Shown here piece after piece: positions 37,117-51,996 of a stretch of 64,000 nucleotides of DNA (the stretch's first letter is position 1; every line of letters begins with the position of its first letter). This DNA is from Sedimentimonas flavescens. Lineage in GTDB: Bacteria > Pseudomonadota > Alphaproteobacteria > Rhodobacterales > Rhodobacteraceae. The stretch spans positions 62,001 to 126,000 of the forward strand of contig NZ_JAHVAI010000002.1 of the NCBI RefSeq assembly GCF_019264375.1, in the 5' to 3' direction. Made by a program: the position numbers and the translations under genes. A model generated the notes under the pieces. The model ran no database searches. It was not told where the DNA came from and saw nothing but the letters and a program-made list of their open reading frames with translations.

Positions 37117-37249
37117 CGCAAAATCCTCCACCGATCACGAAACAGAGATTACCCACTCGAGTTCCGGCGCGACAGAGGTTTTCGGCCGCTCGGCGCTTGA
37201 CGTTGCCGCCCTGCCAAGCGATGCGTGGGGCACGACAGCGAGGACAGAC

Positions 37250-37828
37250 ATGATCCGAGGCCTTTACGACTGGACGATGGGGCTGGCCAGCCACCGTCAC
37301 GCGATTTGGGCGCTGGCCGCCGTGGCCTTCATCGAAAGCTCGGTCTTCCCGATTCCGCCTGATGTCCTGCTGATCCCGATGGTGCTGGCAATGCCCTGGC
37401 GCGCGTTCCAGTTCGCGGCCGTGGCCACCGTTGCCTCGGTTCTGGGCGGGTGTCTGGGCTACTTGATCGGTTACGGCTTCATGGACGCGGTCGGCCATCC
37501 GATCCTTGAGTTCTACGGCAAGTCCGGCCAGTTCGACGAACTGGCGCAGCGCTTCAACGAGTATGGCGGTTGGGCGGTGCTGATCGCCGGGGTCACACCC
37601 TTCCCCTACAAGGTGATCACCATCTTCTCGGGCGCGACGCATCTGTCGCTTCCGCTATTCATCGGCGTGTCGATCCTTGCGCGCGCCTTGCGCTTCGTGA
37701 TCGTCGCCGCGCTCTTGTGGAAGTTCGGCGCACCGATCCGCGACTTTATCGAGCGCCGGCTTGGCCTCGTCTTTACCGTCTTCGTCGTCGGCCTGCTCGG
37801 CGGCTTCTATGTGCTGAGGTATCTGTGA
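37250..37828 (+). CDS. YqaA/DedA family inner membrane protein
   Basis: A 192-residue SNARE-associated (DedA-like) protein with four or five membrane segments. The conserved motifs are FIESSVFPIPPDVLLIPMVL and the GWAVLIAGVTPFPYKVITIFSG loop with its proline/lysine pair. DedA proteins support polyprenyl-phosphate or lipid flipping and membrane homeostasis; the YqaA branch is poorly known. The stop overlaps the dsbB ATG by one base (TGATG), so they are coupled. Confidence 0.88.
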   Translation: MIRGLYDWTMGLASHRHAIWALAAVAFIESSVFPIPPDVLLIPMVLAMPWRAFQFAAVATVASVLGGCLGYLIGYGFMDAVGHPILEFYGKSGQFDELAQRFNEYGGWAVLIAGVTPFPYKVITIFSGATHLSLPLFIGVSILARALRFVIVAALLWKFGAPIRDFIERRLGLVFTVFVVGLLGGFYVLRYL

Positions 37829-38331
37829 TGCATCTGCCCCTTTCGCCGCGAGAGATCCTCGCCTCGCCCCGCCTTCTGATCGGCCTTGCAGCCGCGGGAT
37901 CGGCGTCCGTGTTGATCGGCGCGCTGCTGTTTCAGGCCATAGGGTTCGCGCCCTGCGATCTGTGCATCCTGCAACGCTGGCCGCATCTGGTGGCGGCGGT
38001 TCTGGGCGGGATGATGCTGCTGTTAAACCTGCCCCTCGCGCTGGCGTTCTTCGGTGCGCTCGCCGCGCTGACGACCTCGGTTCTGGGCTTCTACCATTCT
38101 GGCGTCGAACGGGGCATCTTTGAGGGCCCCGATACCTGCACATCGAACGGCATCGCGGGGCTGTCGCCCGCAGATCTGCTGGCTCAGATCGAGGCCGCGC
38201 CGCTGATCCGCTGTGATGAGATCGTCTGGTCCTTCATGGGCATCACAATGCCCAACCTGAACGCGGTCTTCTCGCTCGTCTTCGCGGTGATGTGGGTCCT
38301 TGCCTATCGCGCGGCCAAGCGCGGCGCGTAA
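37828..38331 (+). CDS. dsbB: Disulfide bond formation protein DsbB
   Basis: A 167-residue four-helix membrane protein that reoxidises DsbA and passes electrons to quinone. The redox pair Cys43-x-x-Cys46 sits in FAPCDLCILQRWPH, with the quinone-linked Gln-Arg following. The second periplasmic pair is Cys104 (DTCTSNGI) and Cys129 (IRCDEI). Both pairs are complete. It is translated in coupling with the YqaA-like gene. Confidence 0.92.
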   Translation: MHLPLSPREILASPRLLIGLAAAGSASVLIGALLFQAIGFAPCDLCILQRWPHLVAAVLGGMMLLLNLPLALAFFGALAALTTSVLGFYHSGVERGIFEGPDTCTSNGIAGLSPADLLAQIEAAPLIRCDEIVWSFMGITMPNLNAVFSLVFAVMWVLAYRAAKRGA

Positions 38332-38381
38332 GCCCAGAGGGCAGCACGGCAGGCCGGGGCGCCCCGCGGGGCGGTTCTCGA

Positions 38382-38411
38382 TTGCACCCCAAGCCTTGAC
38401 TGCGCTATAAG
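38382..38411 (+). promoter_or_regulatory. Candidate sigma-70 promoter of gyrA
   Basis: TTGCAC (38382-38387), 18 bp spacer, TATAAG (38406-38411), 33 bp before the gyrA start. A second TTGACT (38396) has no good -10 partner. Just upstream (about 38355-38375) are GC palindromes that may help end dsbB transcription. Confidence 0.5.
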
Positions 38412-38444
38412 ACGAGCAACAAAATCTAGAAGAACGAGACGCGC

Positions 38445-41174
<2,730 letters not shown>

Positions 41175-41184
41175 AAAACGATAA

Positions 41185-41205
41185 CTCCGCGCATTCCGCG
41201 CGGAG
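41185..41205. terminator. Hairpin between gyrA and the barrel-protein gene
   Basis: CTCCGCGC-ATTCC-GCGCGGAG forms a perfect 8 bp stem 10 bp past the gyrA stop. There is no T-run on the plus strand; the A-run before it would give a T-run on the minus strand. It may attenuate or process the gyrA mRNA. Confidence 0.5.
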
Positions 41206-41225
41206 AAAGAACCTGAGGCAATACG

Positions 41226-41930
41226 ATGCAGAAACTCCTGCTCCTCTCGATCGGGGCAGCGCTTGCGCTGCCGCAAACCGGTCTGGCGACCGAAGTGACC
41301 GGCGCCGAGATCGGCCTGTCCTACTCGACGTTGGCGGACGGCAATGCCCGCGACGTCAACAAGACCACCCTCGGCGGCGCGATCGAGCTGGGCTTCGGCC
41401 CGCAGTTCTCGGTACAAGGCGATATCGCCACGCGCTACTTCGACGGGATCGACGAAACCGGCAAGAACGCGACCGCGCACGCGATCTACCACCTGCCGGG
41501 CGACATGGCGGTTGGTGCCTTCATCGGCAAGGACTGGCTCGATGGCCAGTCGGTCGAATACACCGGGCTTGAGACCGCGGGCGCCATGGGCCAGATCAGC
41601 TACGAGGCCGCCTTCACCCATATGGATGCGGACGGCACACATGGCAACCAGCTGGGCCTTCAGGCGAATTACGCGCTGAACCCGCAGCTTGACCTTGGCG
41701 GGCGCTTCGACACGCTGCACGCCGAAGGCGACGACATGAGCCGCCTGAGCGCGACGGCGGGATACCGCATCAACCCGGGCACCATGCTGACGGGCGAGCT
41801 TGGCTTCGTCGATGGCGACGGCATGGATGCCGAAAGCTTCGTCGGCATCGGCCTCAAGGCCACCTTCGGCGCAACCGGCGGCGTGACCTTCGGCGGCCGT
41901 GGCCTGCAAGAGTTCCTCCCAGGCCTCTGA
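41226..41930 (+). CDS. Putative outer membrane beta-barrel protein
   Basis: A 234-residue protein with a signal peptide (MQKLLLLSIGAALALPQTGLA, cleavage near residue 21). The mature part alternates polar and hydrophobic residues with Gly and aromatic positions in strand-turn-strand units (GAEIGLSYSTLADG, GDIATRYFDGIDETG, LGLQANYALNPQLDLGGRF). This is typical of an 8-12 strand barrel. It lacks the usual terminal aromatic residue, ending in PGL. No named family is recognised. It follows gyrA with a hairpin between and is followed by another hairpin before trmFO. Confidence 0.72.
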   Translation: MQKLLLLSIGAALALPQTGLATEVTGAEIGLSYSTLADGNARDVNKTTLGGAIELGFGPQFSVQGDIATRYFDGIDETGKNATAHAIYHLPGDMAVGAFIGKDWLDGQSVEYTGLETAGAMGQISYEAAFTHMDADGTHGNQLGLQANYALNPQLDLGGRFDTLHAEGDDMSRLSATAGYRINPGTMLTGELGFVDGDGMDAESFVGIGLKATFGATGGVTFGGRGLQEFLPGL

Positions 41931-41948
41931 GGCGGATTGCAACAATCC

Positions 41949-41972
41949 GGGCGCGGCGTTAAACCCGCGCCC
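41949..41972 (+). other. GC-rich hairpin immediately before trmFO
   Basis: GGGCGCGG-N7-CCGCGCCC, close to a perfect 8 bp stem, ends right at the trmFO ATG (41973). It may terminate the barrel-gene transcript or hinder trmFO translation, whose start has no obvious Shine-Dalgarno outside this stem. Confidence 0.45.
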
Positions 41973-43310
41973 ATGGAAACGCTACACATCATTGGCGGCG
42001 GCATGGCCGGATCCGAGGCTGCCTGGCAGGCGGCTGAGGCAGGCGTGCCCGTCGTGCTTCACGAAATGCGCCCCCACGTGGGCACCTTCGCGCACCGCAC
42101 CGGCGACTTCGCCGAGATGGTGTGCTCGAACTCGTTCCGTTCGGACGATCATGAGCGCAACGCCGTTGGCCTGCTGCATTGGGAAATGCGCGCGGCTGGT
42201 GGGCTGATCATGCAAATGGCCGAACAGCACCGTCTTCCGGCCGGTGGCGCGCTTGCCGTTGATCGCGATGCTTTCTCGGGCGCAGTGACTGCGGCATTGC
42301 GCGCGCATCCTCTGATTTCCTTTAGTGAACAGGAAGTTACAGAACTTCCTTCAACCGGCCACTGGATCGTGGCAACCGGGCCGCTGACCTCTGGGTCTCT
42401 GGCCGAAAGCATCCGCGCCGCGACCGGCGCCGAGAGCCTCGCCTTCTTCGACGCGATCGCTCCGATTGTCTATGCCGACACGATCGACATGGATGTGGCT
42501 TGGCGCCAGAGCCGCTATGACAAGGGCGAGACCGAGGAAGAGCAGAAGGCCTACATAAACTGCCCAATGAACCGCGAGCAGTATGAGGCCTTCATCGACG
42601 CGCTTCTGGCGGCAGAGAAAACCGAGTTCCACGAGGGTGAGACCGCCGGCTATTTCGACGGTTGCCTGCCGATCGAAGTGATGGCGGAGCGTGGCCGGGA
42701 AACCCTGCGCCACGGGCCGATGAAGCCTGTCGGGCTGACGAATTCGCATAAGCCCGAAGAAAAAGCCTACGCCGTAGTGCAGCTGCGCCGCGATAATGCA
42801 CTTGGAACACTTTACAACATCGTGGGCTTCCAGACCAAGATGAAATACGGCGCGCAAATTGCTGTTTTCAAGATGATTCCTGGCCTCGAACAAGCGAGCT
42901 TCGCGCGTCTTGGCGGAATCCATCGCAACACGTTCATCAACTCACCCACGCTGCTCGACACGCAAATGCGGATGAAGTCGCGTCCCAATATTCGGTTCGC
43001 GGGGCAGATTACCGGCGTGGAAGGCTATGTTGAAAGCGCCTCGATGGGTTTGCTGGCGGGCCGAATGGCGGCGGCGGAGATCAAGGGGGGGGCGTTGCGG
43101 CCCCCGGGCATCGAGACGGCCATGGGTAGCCTGGTCAATCACATCACCGGCGGTGCCGAGGCCAAGACCTTCCAGCCGATGAATGTGAACTTCGGGCTCT
43201 TCCCGCCGATTGACGCGAAAGGCGGGCGGCGGGGCCGCAAGGACCGCTACAAGGCCTATACAGATCGCGCGAAAGAGTCGTTTACTCAATGGCTTGCGGA
43301 TCATAGCTAA
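41973..43310 (+). CDS. trmFO: Folate-dependent tRNA m5U54 methyltransferase TrmFO
   Basis: A 445-residue flavoprotein that methylates U54 of tRNA using methylenetetrahydrofolate. It opens with the FAD site [21 protein letters not shown] and contains the family landmarks [13 protein letters not shown] with a conserved Cys, [14 protein letters not shown] and [20 protein letters not shown] 41973 begins just before the FAD motif and was chosen over an upstream start at 41937. gluQ follows after 1 bp, making a tRNA-modification pair. Confidence 0.95.
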   Translation: METLHIIGGGMAGSEAAWQAAEAGVPVVLHEMRPHVGTFAHRTGDFAEMVCSNSFRSDDHERNAVGLLHWEMRAAGGLIMQMAEQHRLPAGGALAVDRDAFSGAVTAALRAHPLISFSEQEVTELPSTGHWIVATGPLTSGSLAESIRAATGAESLAFFDAIAPIVYADTIDMDVAWRQSRYDKGETEEEQKAYINCPMNREQYEAFIDALLAAEKTEFHEGETAGYFDGCLPIEVMAERGRETLRHGPMKPVGLTNSHKPEEKAYAVVQLRRDNALGTLYNIVGFQTKMKYGAQIAVFKMIPGLEQASFARLGGIHRNTFINSPTLLDTQMRMKSRPNIRFAGQITGVEGYVESASMGLLAGRMAAAEIKGGALRPPGIETAMGSLVNHITGGAEAKTFQPMNVNFGLFPPIDAKGGRRGRKDRYKAYTDRAKESFTQWLADHS

Positions 43311-43311
43311 G

Positions 43312-44148
43312 ATGATCACCCGGTTCGCGCCATCGCCCACCGGGCCGCTCCACCTTGGCCATGCCTATAGCGCGATCCTGGCGCATGATATGGCGCGCGC
43401 GGCGAGCGGACGCTTCCTGTTGCGCATTGAGGATATCGACCGGCAACGCTCCCGCCCGGAATGGGAGGCGCAGATCTACGATGACCTCGCCTGGCTTGGC
43501 CTGACTTGGGAAGAACCCGTCATGCGTCAGTCAGATCGCCTGAATATCTACCGCCAAACGCTTGCGAAGCTTTGGGAAAGTGATCTTCTCTATCGCTGCT
43601 CTTGCACCCGCCGCGATATCGAAGCAGCAACCTCCGCCCCGCAGGAAGGCGTCAGCCTTGGGCCGGATGGCCTCATTTATCCCGGCACCTGCCGCGAGTC
43701 GGGCGCGCGCACGGCGGGAGAGCCTCTGCCCGACGCAGTGCTGCGGCTTCATATGGATCGCGCGGCAGCCCATTGTTCATTCGATGAGATTGGCGAGGCA
43801 CACTGCGGAACGCACAGCATCACGCCCGAACAGATGATCCAGAACGTCGGCGATATCGTCCTTGCCCGGCGCGATATGGGAACCTCTTACCACCTGTCGG
43901 TGGTGCTAGACGACGCGGCGCAGGGCATCACGCATGTCGTGCGCGGCGAGGATCTGTTTGACGCCACTCAGATCCACGTCACGCTTCAGAAATTACTGAA
44001 GCTTTCAACGCCAACCTATTGCCATCACAATCTTATTCGAGACAAGAGTGGCAGGCGCCTTGCAAAACGCGATGACGCCCGTGCGATCGCGAAATACCGC
44101 ACCGAGGGCGCCACGCCCGCCGATATCCGTCGCCTCGTCGGGCTTTAA
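43312..44148 (+). CDS. gluQ: Glutamyl-Q tRNA(Asp) synthetase
   Basis: A 278-residue paralogue of the GluRS catalytic core lacking an anticodon-binding domain, which glutamylates queuosine on tRNA-Asp. It has the class I motif as HLGH in [20 protein letters not shown], zinc-ligand-like cysteines in [12 protein letters not shown] with a later TCRESG, and [10 protein letters not shown] in place of KMSKS. ATG 43312 follows the trmFO stop by 1 bp; the open frame runs further upstream into trmFO but homology begins at ITRFAPSP. Its stop overlaps the convergent hisI stop by 4 bp. Confidence 0.94.
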   Translation: MITRFAPSPTGPLHLGHAYSAILAHDMARAASGRFLLRIEDIDRQRSRPEWEAQIYDDLAWLGLTWEEPVMRQSDRLNIYRQTLAKLWESDLLYRCSCTRRDIEAATSAPQEGVSLGPDGLIYPGTCRESGARTAGEPLPDAVLRLHMDRAAAHCSFDEIGEAHCGTHSITPEQMIQNVGDIVLARRDMGTSYHLSVVLDDAAQGITHVVRGEDLFDATQIHVTLQKLLKLSTPTYCHHNLIRDKSGRRLAKRDDARAIAKYRTEGATPADIRRLVGL

Positions 44149-44507
44149 TCCGCCATCGGCACGAGGATCTCGACCTCTTCACCGCTCCGCACCGCCGTGT
44201 AGAAGCAGCTGCGGCGGTTGGTGTGACAGGCCGGACCGATCTGATCCACAAGCATCAACAGGCAGTCGCGGTCGCAATCAACGCGCAACTCAACCAGTTT
44301 CTGCACATGCCCCGAGCTTTCGCCCTTCGCCCAGAAGCTCTGGCGGGAGCGCGACCAGTAGGTGACCTGTCCAGTCTCAAGCGTACGCGAAAGGCTTTCG
44401 GCGTTCATCCAGGCCATCATCAGAACCTCGCCCGTCTTGTGATCCTGCGCGATCGCGGGGATCAGGCCGTTCGCGTCGTATTTGAGCGTACTGGGATCGA
44501 AGGTCAT
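44145..44507 (-). CDS. hisI: Phosphoribosyl-AMP cyclohydrolase HisI
   Basis: A 120-residue single-domain enzyme of histidine synthesis, opening the adenine ring of PR-AMP. Metal ligand sequences are [20 protein letters not shown] with its three cysteines, and the substrate region has [16 protein letters not shown]. The HisE domain is absent, so it is the stand-alone form. ATG 44505-44507 has AAGGAG upstream. It diverges from the NifU-like gene with 58 bp between. Confidence 0.94.
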   Translation of the reverse strand: MTFDPSTLKYDANGLIPAIAQDHKTGEVLMMAWMNAESLSRTLETGQVTYWSRSRQSFWAKGESSGHVQKLVELRVDCDRDCLLMLVDQIGPACHTNRRSCFYTAVRSGEEVEILVPMAD

Positions 44508-44565
44508 GACTTTTCTCCTTGGGCGTAAGGCACTATCTATCGCGGGACGCCTGCGGGGGAAAGCC

Positions 44566-44994
44566 ATGAGCGATACCGACCTGTTCAAACTCTATTCGTC
44601 GCGCATCCTCGCGCTGGCGGCGGATATCCCGCATACCGAACCCCTGCCCGCGCCCACCCACAAGGCCAACCGCCGCGCGCCGCTTTGCGGCTCGACGGTC
44701 ACGGTGGAGCTGACTTTCGACGGCACCCGCATCACCGGATACAGCCAGCAGGTTCACGCCTGCGCGCTTGGGCAGGCCTCGGCCTCGATCTTTGGTGCCA
44801 ATGTCATCGGGCGCTCGCCGGCCGAGGTTGAGCGCCTGCGCGATGAGTTGGCAGCGATGCTCAAGGGTGGCCCGGTGCCCTCCGCCCCCTTCGCCGATTA
44901 CGAAGTTCTGCTTGCGGCGCGCGATTACTCCAATCGCCACGCGTCGATCCTGCTTGCTCCGCAGGCAACGCTCGACGCCCTGAACGCGGGTTAA
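44566..44994 (+). CDS. NifU/IscU-like iron-sulfur scaffold family protein
   Basis: A 142-residue protein with the NifU_N fold pattern: [19 protein letters not shown], then [15 protein letters not shown], the two conserved cysteines being in LCGS and ACAL. The usual third region is weak. Relatives are Fe-S cluster scaffolds, but this alphaproteobacterial branch is rarely studied. ATG 44566 was chosen as the start of the conserved part. The terminator that follows is oriented for the opposite strand. Confidence 0.8.
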   Translation: MSDTDLFKLYSSRILALAADIPHTEPLPAPTHKANRRAPLCGSTVTVELTFDGTRITGYSQQVHACALGQASASIFGANVIGRSPAEVERLRDELAAMLKGGPVPSAPFADYEVLLAARDYSNRHASILLAPQATLDALNAG

Positions 44995-45023
44995 AAAAAC
45001 GCCGCCATCCGGGGATGGCGGCG
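44993..45023 (-). terminator. Strong intrinsic terminator for the 40-aa gene
   Basis: On the minus strand CGCCGCCATCC-CC-GGATGGCGGCG, an 11 bp arm pair, is followed directly by TTTTTTT. It lies about 100 nt past the stop of the 40-codon gene and overlaps the stop of the opposite NifU-like gene. The plus strand has no T-run, so it serves the minus strand. Confidence 0.85.
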
Positions 45024-45124
45024 CGAGGAAGCGCTTTCCGGGCGAAATAGCCCGTATCGACAGGCAGGCCGCGTGTTTGGGGACAGGGCGGCAGCGAAAA
45101 GCGCGAGGCAGTAGCGGTTGGGCC

Positions 45125-45247
45125 TCAGAACAGACCCGGAATGAAGAGAACGCCAAGGAACGTGATGCAAAGCGACATCGCGCCCAGTGCATCATGCAGA
45201 AGGCCGTTCGAATGACGTTTGAAAATTGCTTGAACTTCGCGGCGCAT
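45125..45247 (-). CDS. 40-aa small membrane protein, probable SOS-regulated
   Basis: A short gene too small for usual cut-offs. It encodes 40 residues: a basic N terminus (MRREVQAIFKRHSN), then one hydrophobic segment (ALGAMSLCITFLGVLFIPGL, about 20-39) and a final Phe. The Shine-Dalgarno AAGGAGG sits 6 nt before ATG 45245-45247, one of the best in the window. A perfect GTTC-N7-GTTC repeat lies 59-73 nt upstream, and a strong terminator follows about 100 nt after the stop. The unit stands alone downstream of recG. Function unknown; the layout resembles SOS-induced single-span inhibitors. Confidence 0.72.
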   Translation of the reverse strand: MRREVQAIFKRHSNGLLHDALGAMSLCITFLGVLFIPGLF

Positions 45248-45305
45248 TCGGAACCTCCTTCTCCGTTGTTGCTATTTTGTTCTCATTTTTTCAGCGCGAA
45301 GTAAA

Positions 45306-45320
45306 GAACTTTTTAAGAAC
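45306..45320 (-). promoter_or_regulatory. LexA-type SOS box (GTTC-N7-GTTC)
   Basis: On the minus strand GTTCTTAAAAAGTTC is a perfect direct repeat with 7 bp spacing (GAAC-N7-GAAC on plus), the LexA recognition form known for Rhodobacter and other alphaproteobacteria. It lies between the recG stop and the 40-aa gene, pointing at the latter. The -10 box is not clear. Confidence 0.65.
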
Positions 45321-45326
45321 ATCTGT

Positions 45327-49612
<4,286 letters not shown>

Positions 49613-50326
49613 TCAGGCGCCCACCGCCAATCGCTGAGCCATGATCGCCGGTGCCGGATCACGCAGCACATAGCCGCGGCCCCAGACCGTCTCGATGTAA
49701 TTCTCGCCGCCCGTCACCTCAGCCAGTTTCTTACGCAGCTTGCAGATGAACACGTCGATGATCTTCAATTCCGGCTCATCCATGCCGCCGTAGAGATGGT
49801 TGAGGAACATCTCTTTCGTCAGGGTCGTGCCCTTGCGCAGGCTGAGCAGTTCGAGCATCTGATATTCCTTACCGGTCAGGTGGACGGGCTTGCCCTCCCC
49901 CTCGACCGTCTTCGCGTCAAGGTTCACCGCGATCTTGCCCGTACGGATGATCGACTGCGAATGCCCCTTGGAGCGGCGAATGATCGCATGGATTCGCGCG
50001 ATCAGTTCTTCGCGATGGAACGGCTTGGTCATGTAGTCATCTGCGCCGAAGCCAAAACCCTTGATCTTGCTGTCGGTGTCATCTGCCCCGCTCAGGATCA
50101 GGATTGGCGTATCCACGCGGGCCAAACGCAGCTGGCGCAACACCTCATGCCCGTTCATGTCGGGCAGATTGAGATCGAGCAGGATCAGGTCGTAATCATA
50201 GAGCTTCGCCAGATCGATCCCTTCTTCACCCAGGTCGGTGCAGTAGACGTTTAGATTGGCATGGGTCAGCATCAATTCGATACTACGCGAGGTTGTAGGA
50301 TCATCCTCGACCAACAAAATGCGCAT
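49613..50326 (-). CDS. ctrA: Cell-cycle master response regulator CtrA
   Basis: A 237-residue OmpR-type regulator. Its receiver domain has Asp51 in [16 protein letters not shown] and the C-terminal winged helix contains [31 protein letters not shown], nearly the Caulobacter CtrA sequence. In Caulobacter it controls cell-cycle genes and silences the origin; in Rhodobacterales it mainly controls motility and gene-transfer-agent genes and is often non-essential. The upstream 95 bp gap to sciP holds CtrA-box-like repeats, suggesting autoregulation. Confidence 0.97.
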   Translation of the reverse strand: MRILLVEDDPTTSRSIELMLTHANLNVYCTDLGEEGIDLAKLYDYDLILLDLNLPDMNGHEVLRQLRLARVDTPILILSGADDTDSKIKGFGFGADDYMTKPFHREELIARIHAIIRRSKGHSQSIIRTGKIAVNLDAKTVEGEGKPVHLTGKEYQMLELLSLRKGTTLTKEMFLNHLYGGMDEPELKIIDVFICKLRKKLAEVTGGENYIETVWGRGYVLRDPAPAIMAQRLAVGA

Positions 50327-50341
50327 CCTGGGTTCTCCGTA

Positions 50342-50356
50342 TTAAATCCCCGATAA
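50342..50356. promoter_or_regulatory. Weak CtrA-box-like repeat near the ctrA start
   Basis: TTAA-N7-ATAA, one half perfect and the other one base off. It lies 16 bp upstream of the ctrA ATG, in a position suited to repression. Confidence 0.35.
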
Positions 50357-50379
50357 TGTTCGAGGTTTGCACCGATTGG

Positions 50380-50394
50380 TTAACACCCAGTTAG
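50380..50394. promoter_or_regulatory. CtrA box upstream of ctrA
   Basis: TTAACACCCAGTTAG matches the CtrA consensus TTAA-N7-TTAA at seven of eight defined positions, 54-68 bp upstream of the ctrA ATG. Confidence 0.6.
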
Positions 50395-50421
50395 TCTGGC
50401 AATATTCTTAATGATTGCAAC

Positions 50422-50700
50422 CTAAAGTTGTTTCCATTTTTGGATCGCGGTCACTTTCAACCCGTCCACCCCGTGTTTCGACACCCCCTCGATCCACAGA
50501 TCCAGTTCTTCTTCCGACAAATCGTAGCGATCCAGCGCCTCGGCGCGCGGAATCAGCCCATGCGTCACGGCCTGCACCAGCGTCGCCTTGCGGCTGGCAA
50601 CCCATCGCGTCGTATCGGGCGGCGGCAGATCCGCCCGCGTCAGAATCGAGCCATCGGGCAAGGTCACCGAACGCGGCCCATCCACTTTCTTGAGATACAT
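50422..50700 (-). CDS. sciP: CtrA inhibitor SciP (DUF1153)
   Basis: A 92-residue DUF1153 protein, the orthologue of Caulobacter SciP, a small helix-turn-helix protein that binds CtrA and blocks its activation of target promoters. The conserved N terminus reads MYLKKVDGPRSVTLPDGS, then DLPPPDTTRWVASRKATLV and the helical YDLSEEELDLWIEG. The ribosome binding site is AAGGGGGAG. It lies 95 bp upstream of ctrA on the same strand and diverges from mnmA, sharing 125 bp. Confidence 0.93.
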   Translation of the reverse strand: MYLKKVDGPRSVTLPDGSILTRADLPPPDTTRWVASRKATLVQAVTHGLIPRAEALDRYDLSEEELDLWIEGVSKHGVDGLKVTAIQKWKQL

Positions 50701-50745
50701 CTGCTCCCCCTTCCGCTTTCCTGGCCTGAAAATGACCGCTTCGCC

Positions 50746-50760
50746 TTAACGACGGGTGAA
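50746..50760. promoter_or_regulatory. Possible CtrA half-site in the sciP/mnmA upstream region
   Basis: TTAA-N7-TGAA, one perfect half and one with a single mismatch, 46-60 bp before the sciP ATG. In Caulobacter sciP transcription depends on CtrA. Confidence 0.35.
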
Positions 50761-50768
50761 ACGCGGGG

Positions 50769-50796
50769 TTGAGACTAGTTCGCATTTTCCTATATT
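50769..50796 (+). promoter_or_regulatory. Sigma-70-type promoter of mnmA
   Basis: TTGAGA (50769-50774), 16 bp spacer, TATATT (50791-50796), 29 bp before the mnmA ATG. A good match for this GC-rich genome. Confidence 0.55.
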
Positions 50797-50825
50797 CCTG
50801 CGGGTCTGATCAAAGGACCCCTTTC

Positions 50826-51965
50826 ATGAGCAAGGATCTGCCCCTCAATTCGCTGGGACTGCCCAAGCCCCCGGCCGAAACCCGCGTTGTCGTCGCCATG
50901 TCTGGCGGCGTCGATAGCTCGGTCGTGGCCGCGCAACTGGCCGAGGAAGGCTATGATGTCGTGGGCGTGACCTTGCAGCTGTATGACCACGGCGCGGCGC
51001 TCGCCAAGAAGGGCGCCTGCTGCGCGGGTCAGGATATCCACGACGCGCGCCGCGTGGCCGAAACGATGGGCTTTCCGCATTACGTGCTCGACTACGAGAA
51101 CACGTTCCGCGAAGCCGTGATCGACGAATTCGCCGACGCCTATCTGGCGGGCGCGACGCCGGTGCCCTGCATTCGCTGCAATGAGCGGGTGAAGTTCAAG
51201 GACCTGCTGGAAACCGCCAAGGATCTCGACGCTGACTGCATGGCGACCGGGCATTACATCCAGCGCAAGATGGGTCCGCATGGCCCCGAGTTGCACAGCG
51301 CCGCCGATCCGAACCGCGACCAGAGCTATTTCCTGTTCTCGACCACGCCCGAGCAACTCTCCTACCTACGCTTTCCGCTTGGGCATTTGGCCTCGAAGGC
51401 CGAGACGCGGGCACTGGCGGCGAAATATGGGCTGCCGGTGGCCGACAAGCCCGACAGCCAGGACATCTGCTTTGTGCCGAACGGAAACTATGCCTCGGTC
51501 ATCGAAAAGCTGCGCCCCGGCGCGGCGGACCCCGGCGAGATCGTCGATATGGAGGGCAATGTCCTCGGCCAGCACAAGGGTGTCATCCATTACACGATCG
51601 GTCAGCGCCGCGGCCTTGGAATCGGCGGGCTCGGCGATCCGCTTTACGTCGTCCGGCTTGACCCCGACGCGCGGCGCGTGATCGTCGGCCCGAAAGAGGC
51701 GCTCTCGACCCGGATCATCCCGGTGCGCGAGATCAACTGGCTTGGGGATGAGCCCTTCACCGCCCGCCCCGAGTGGCACCTGAGCGTCAAGGTCCGCTCA
51801 ACCCGCCCGCCGCGTGAGGCCATTGTCCGCCCGATCAGCGCGACCGAGGCCGAGGTTGAGTTGCTGAACCCGGAAGAAGGTGTAAGCCCCGGACAGGCCT
51901 GCGTTTTCTACGAAACCGGCGGAACGCGGATCTATGGCGGCGGCTGGATCTGGCGCGGACGGTAG
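50826..51965 (+). CDS. mnmA: tRNA 2-thiouridylase MnmA
   Basis: A 379-residue enzyme placing sulfur on U34 of tRNA(Lys, Glu, Gln). It has the PP-loop [18 protein letters not shown], the catalytic cysteine in [14 protein letters not shown] and the persulfide-forming cysteine in [11 protein letters not shown], plus GHYIQRK. ATG 50826 begins the conserved N terminus. It is the third tRNA-modification type in this window besides Dus enzymes and TrmFO. A terminator follows at once. Confidence 0.95.
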   Translation: MSKDLPLNSLGLPKPPAETRVVVAMSGGVDSSVVAAQLAEEGYDVVGVTLQLYDHGAALAKKGACCAGQDIHDARRVAETMGFPHYVLDYENTFREAVIDEFADAYLAGATPVPCIRCNERVKFKDLLETAKDLDADCMATGHYIQRKMGPHGPELHSAADPNRDQSYFLFSTTPEQLSYLRFPLGHLASKAETRALAAKYGLPVADKPDSQDICFVPNGNYASVIEKLRPGAADPGEIVDMEGNVLGQHKGVIHYTIGQRRGLGIGGLGDPLYVVRLDPDARRVIVGPKEALSTRIIPVREINWLGDEPFTARPEWHLSVKVRSTRPPREAIVRPISATEAEVELLNPEEGVSPGQACVFYETGGTRIYGGGWIWRGR

Positions 51966-51969
51966 ATGA

Positions 51970-51996
51970 AAAGGGCGCCTTTCGGCGCCCTTTCTT
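51970..51996. terminator. Bidirectional terminator between mnmA and phaC
   Basis: AAAGGGCGCC-TTTC-GGCGCCCTTT, a perfect 10 bp stem ending in TTTCTT on plus and TTTTC on minus. It lies 4 bp past the mnmA stop and touches the convergent phaC stop. Confidence 0.85.

Noticed and set aside
38355-38375. CGGGGCGCCCCG/GCCCCGCGGGGC palindromes before gyrA
   Set aside because: GC palindromes without a T-run; could help end dsbB transcription but cannot be called a terminator with confidence.
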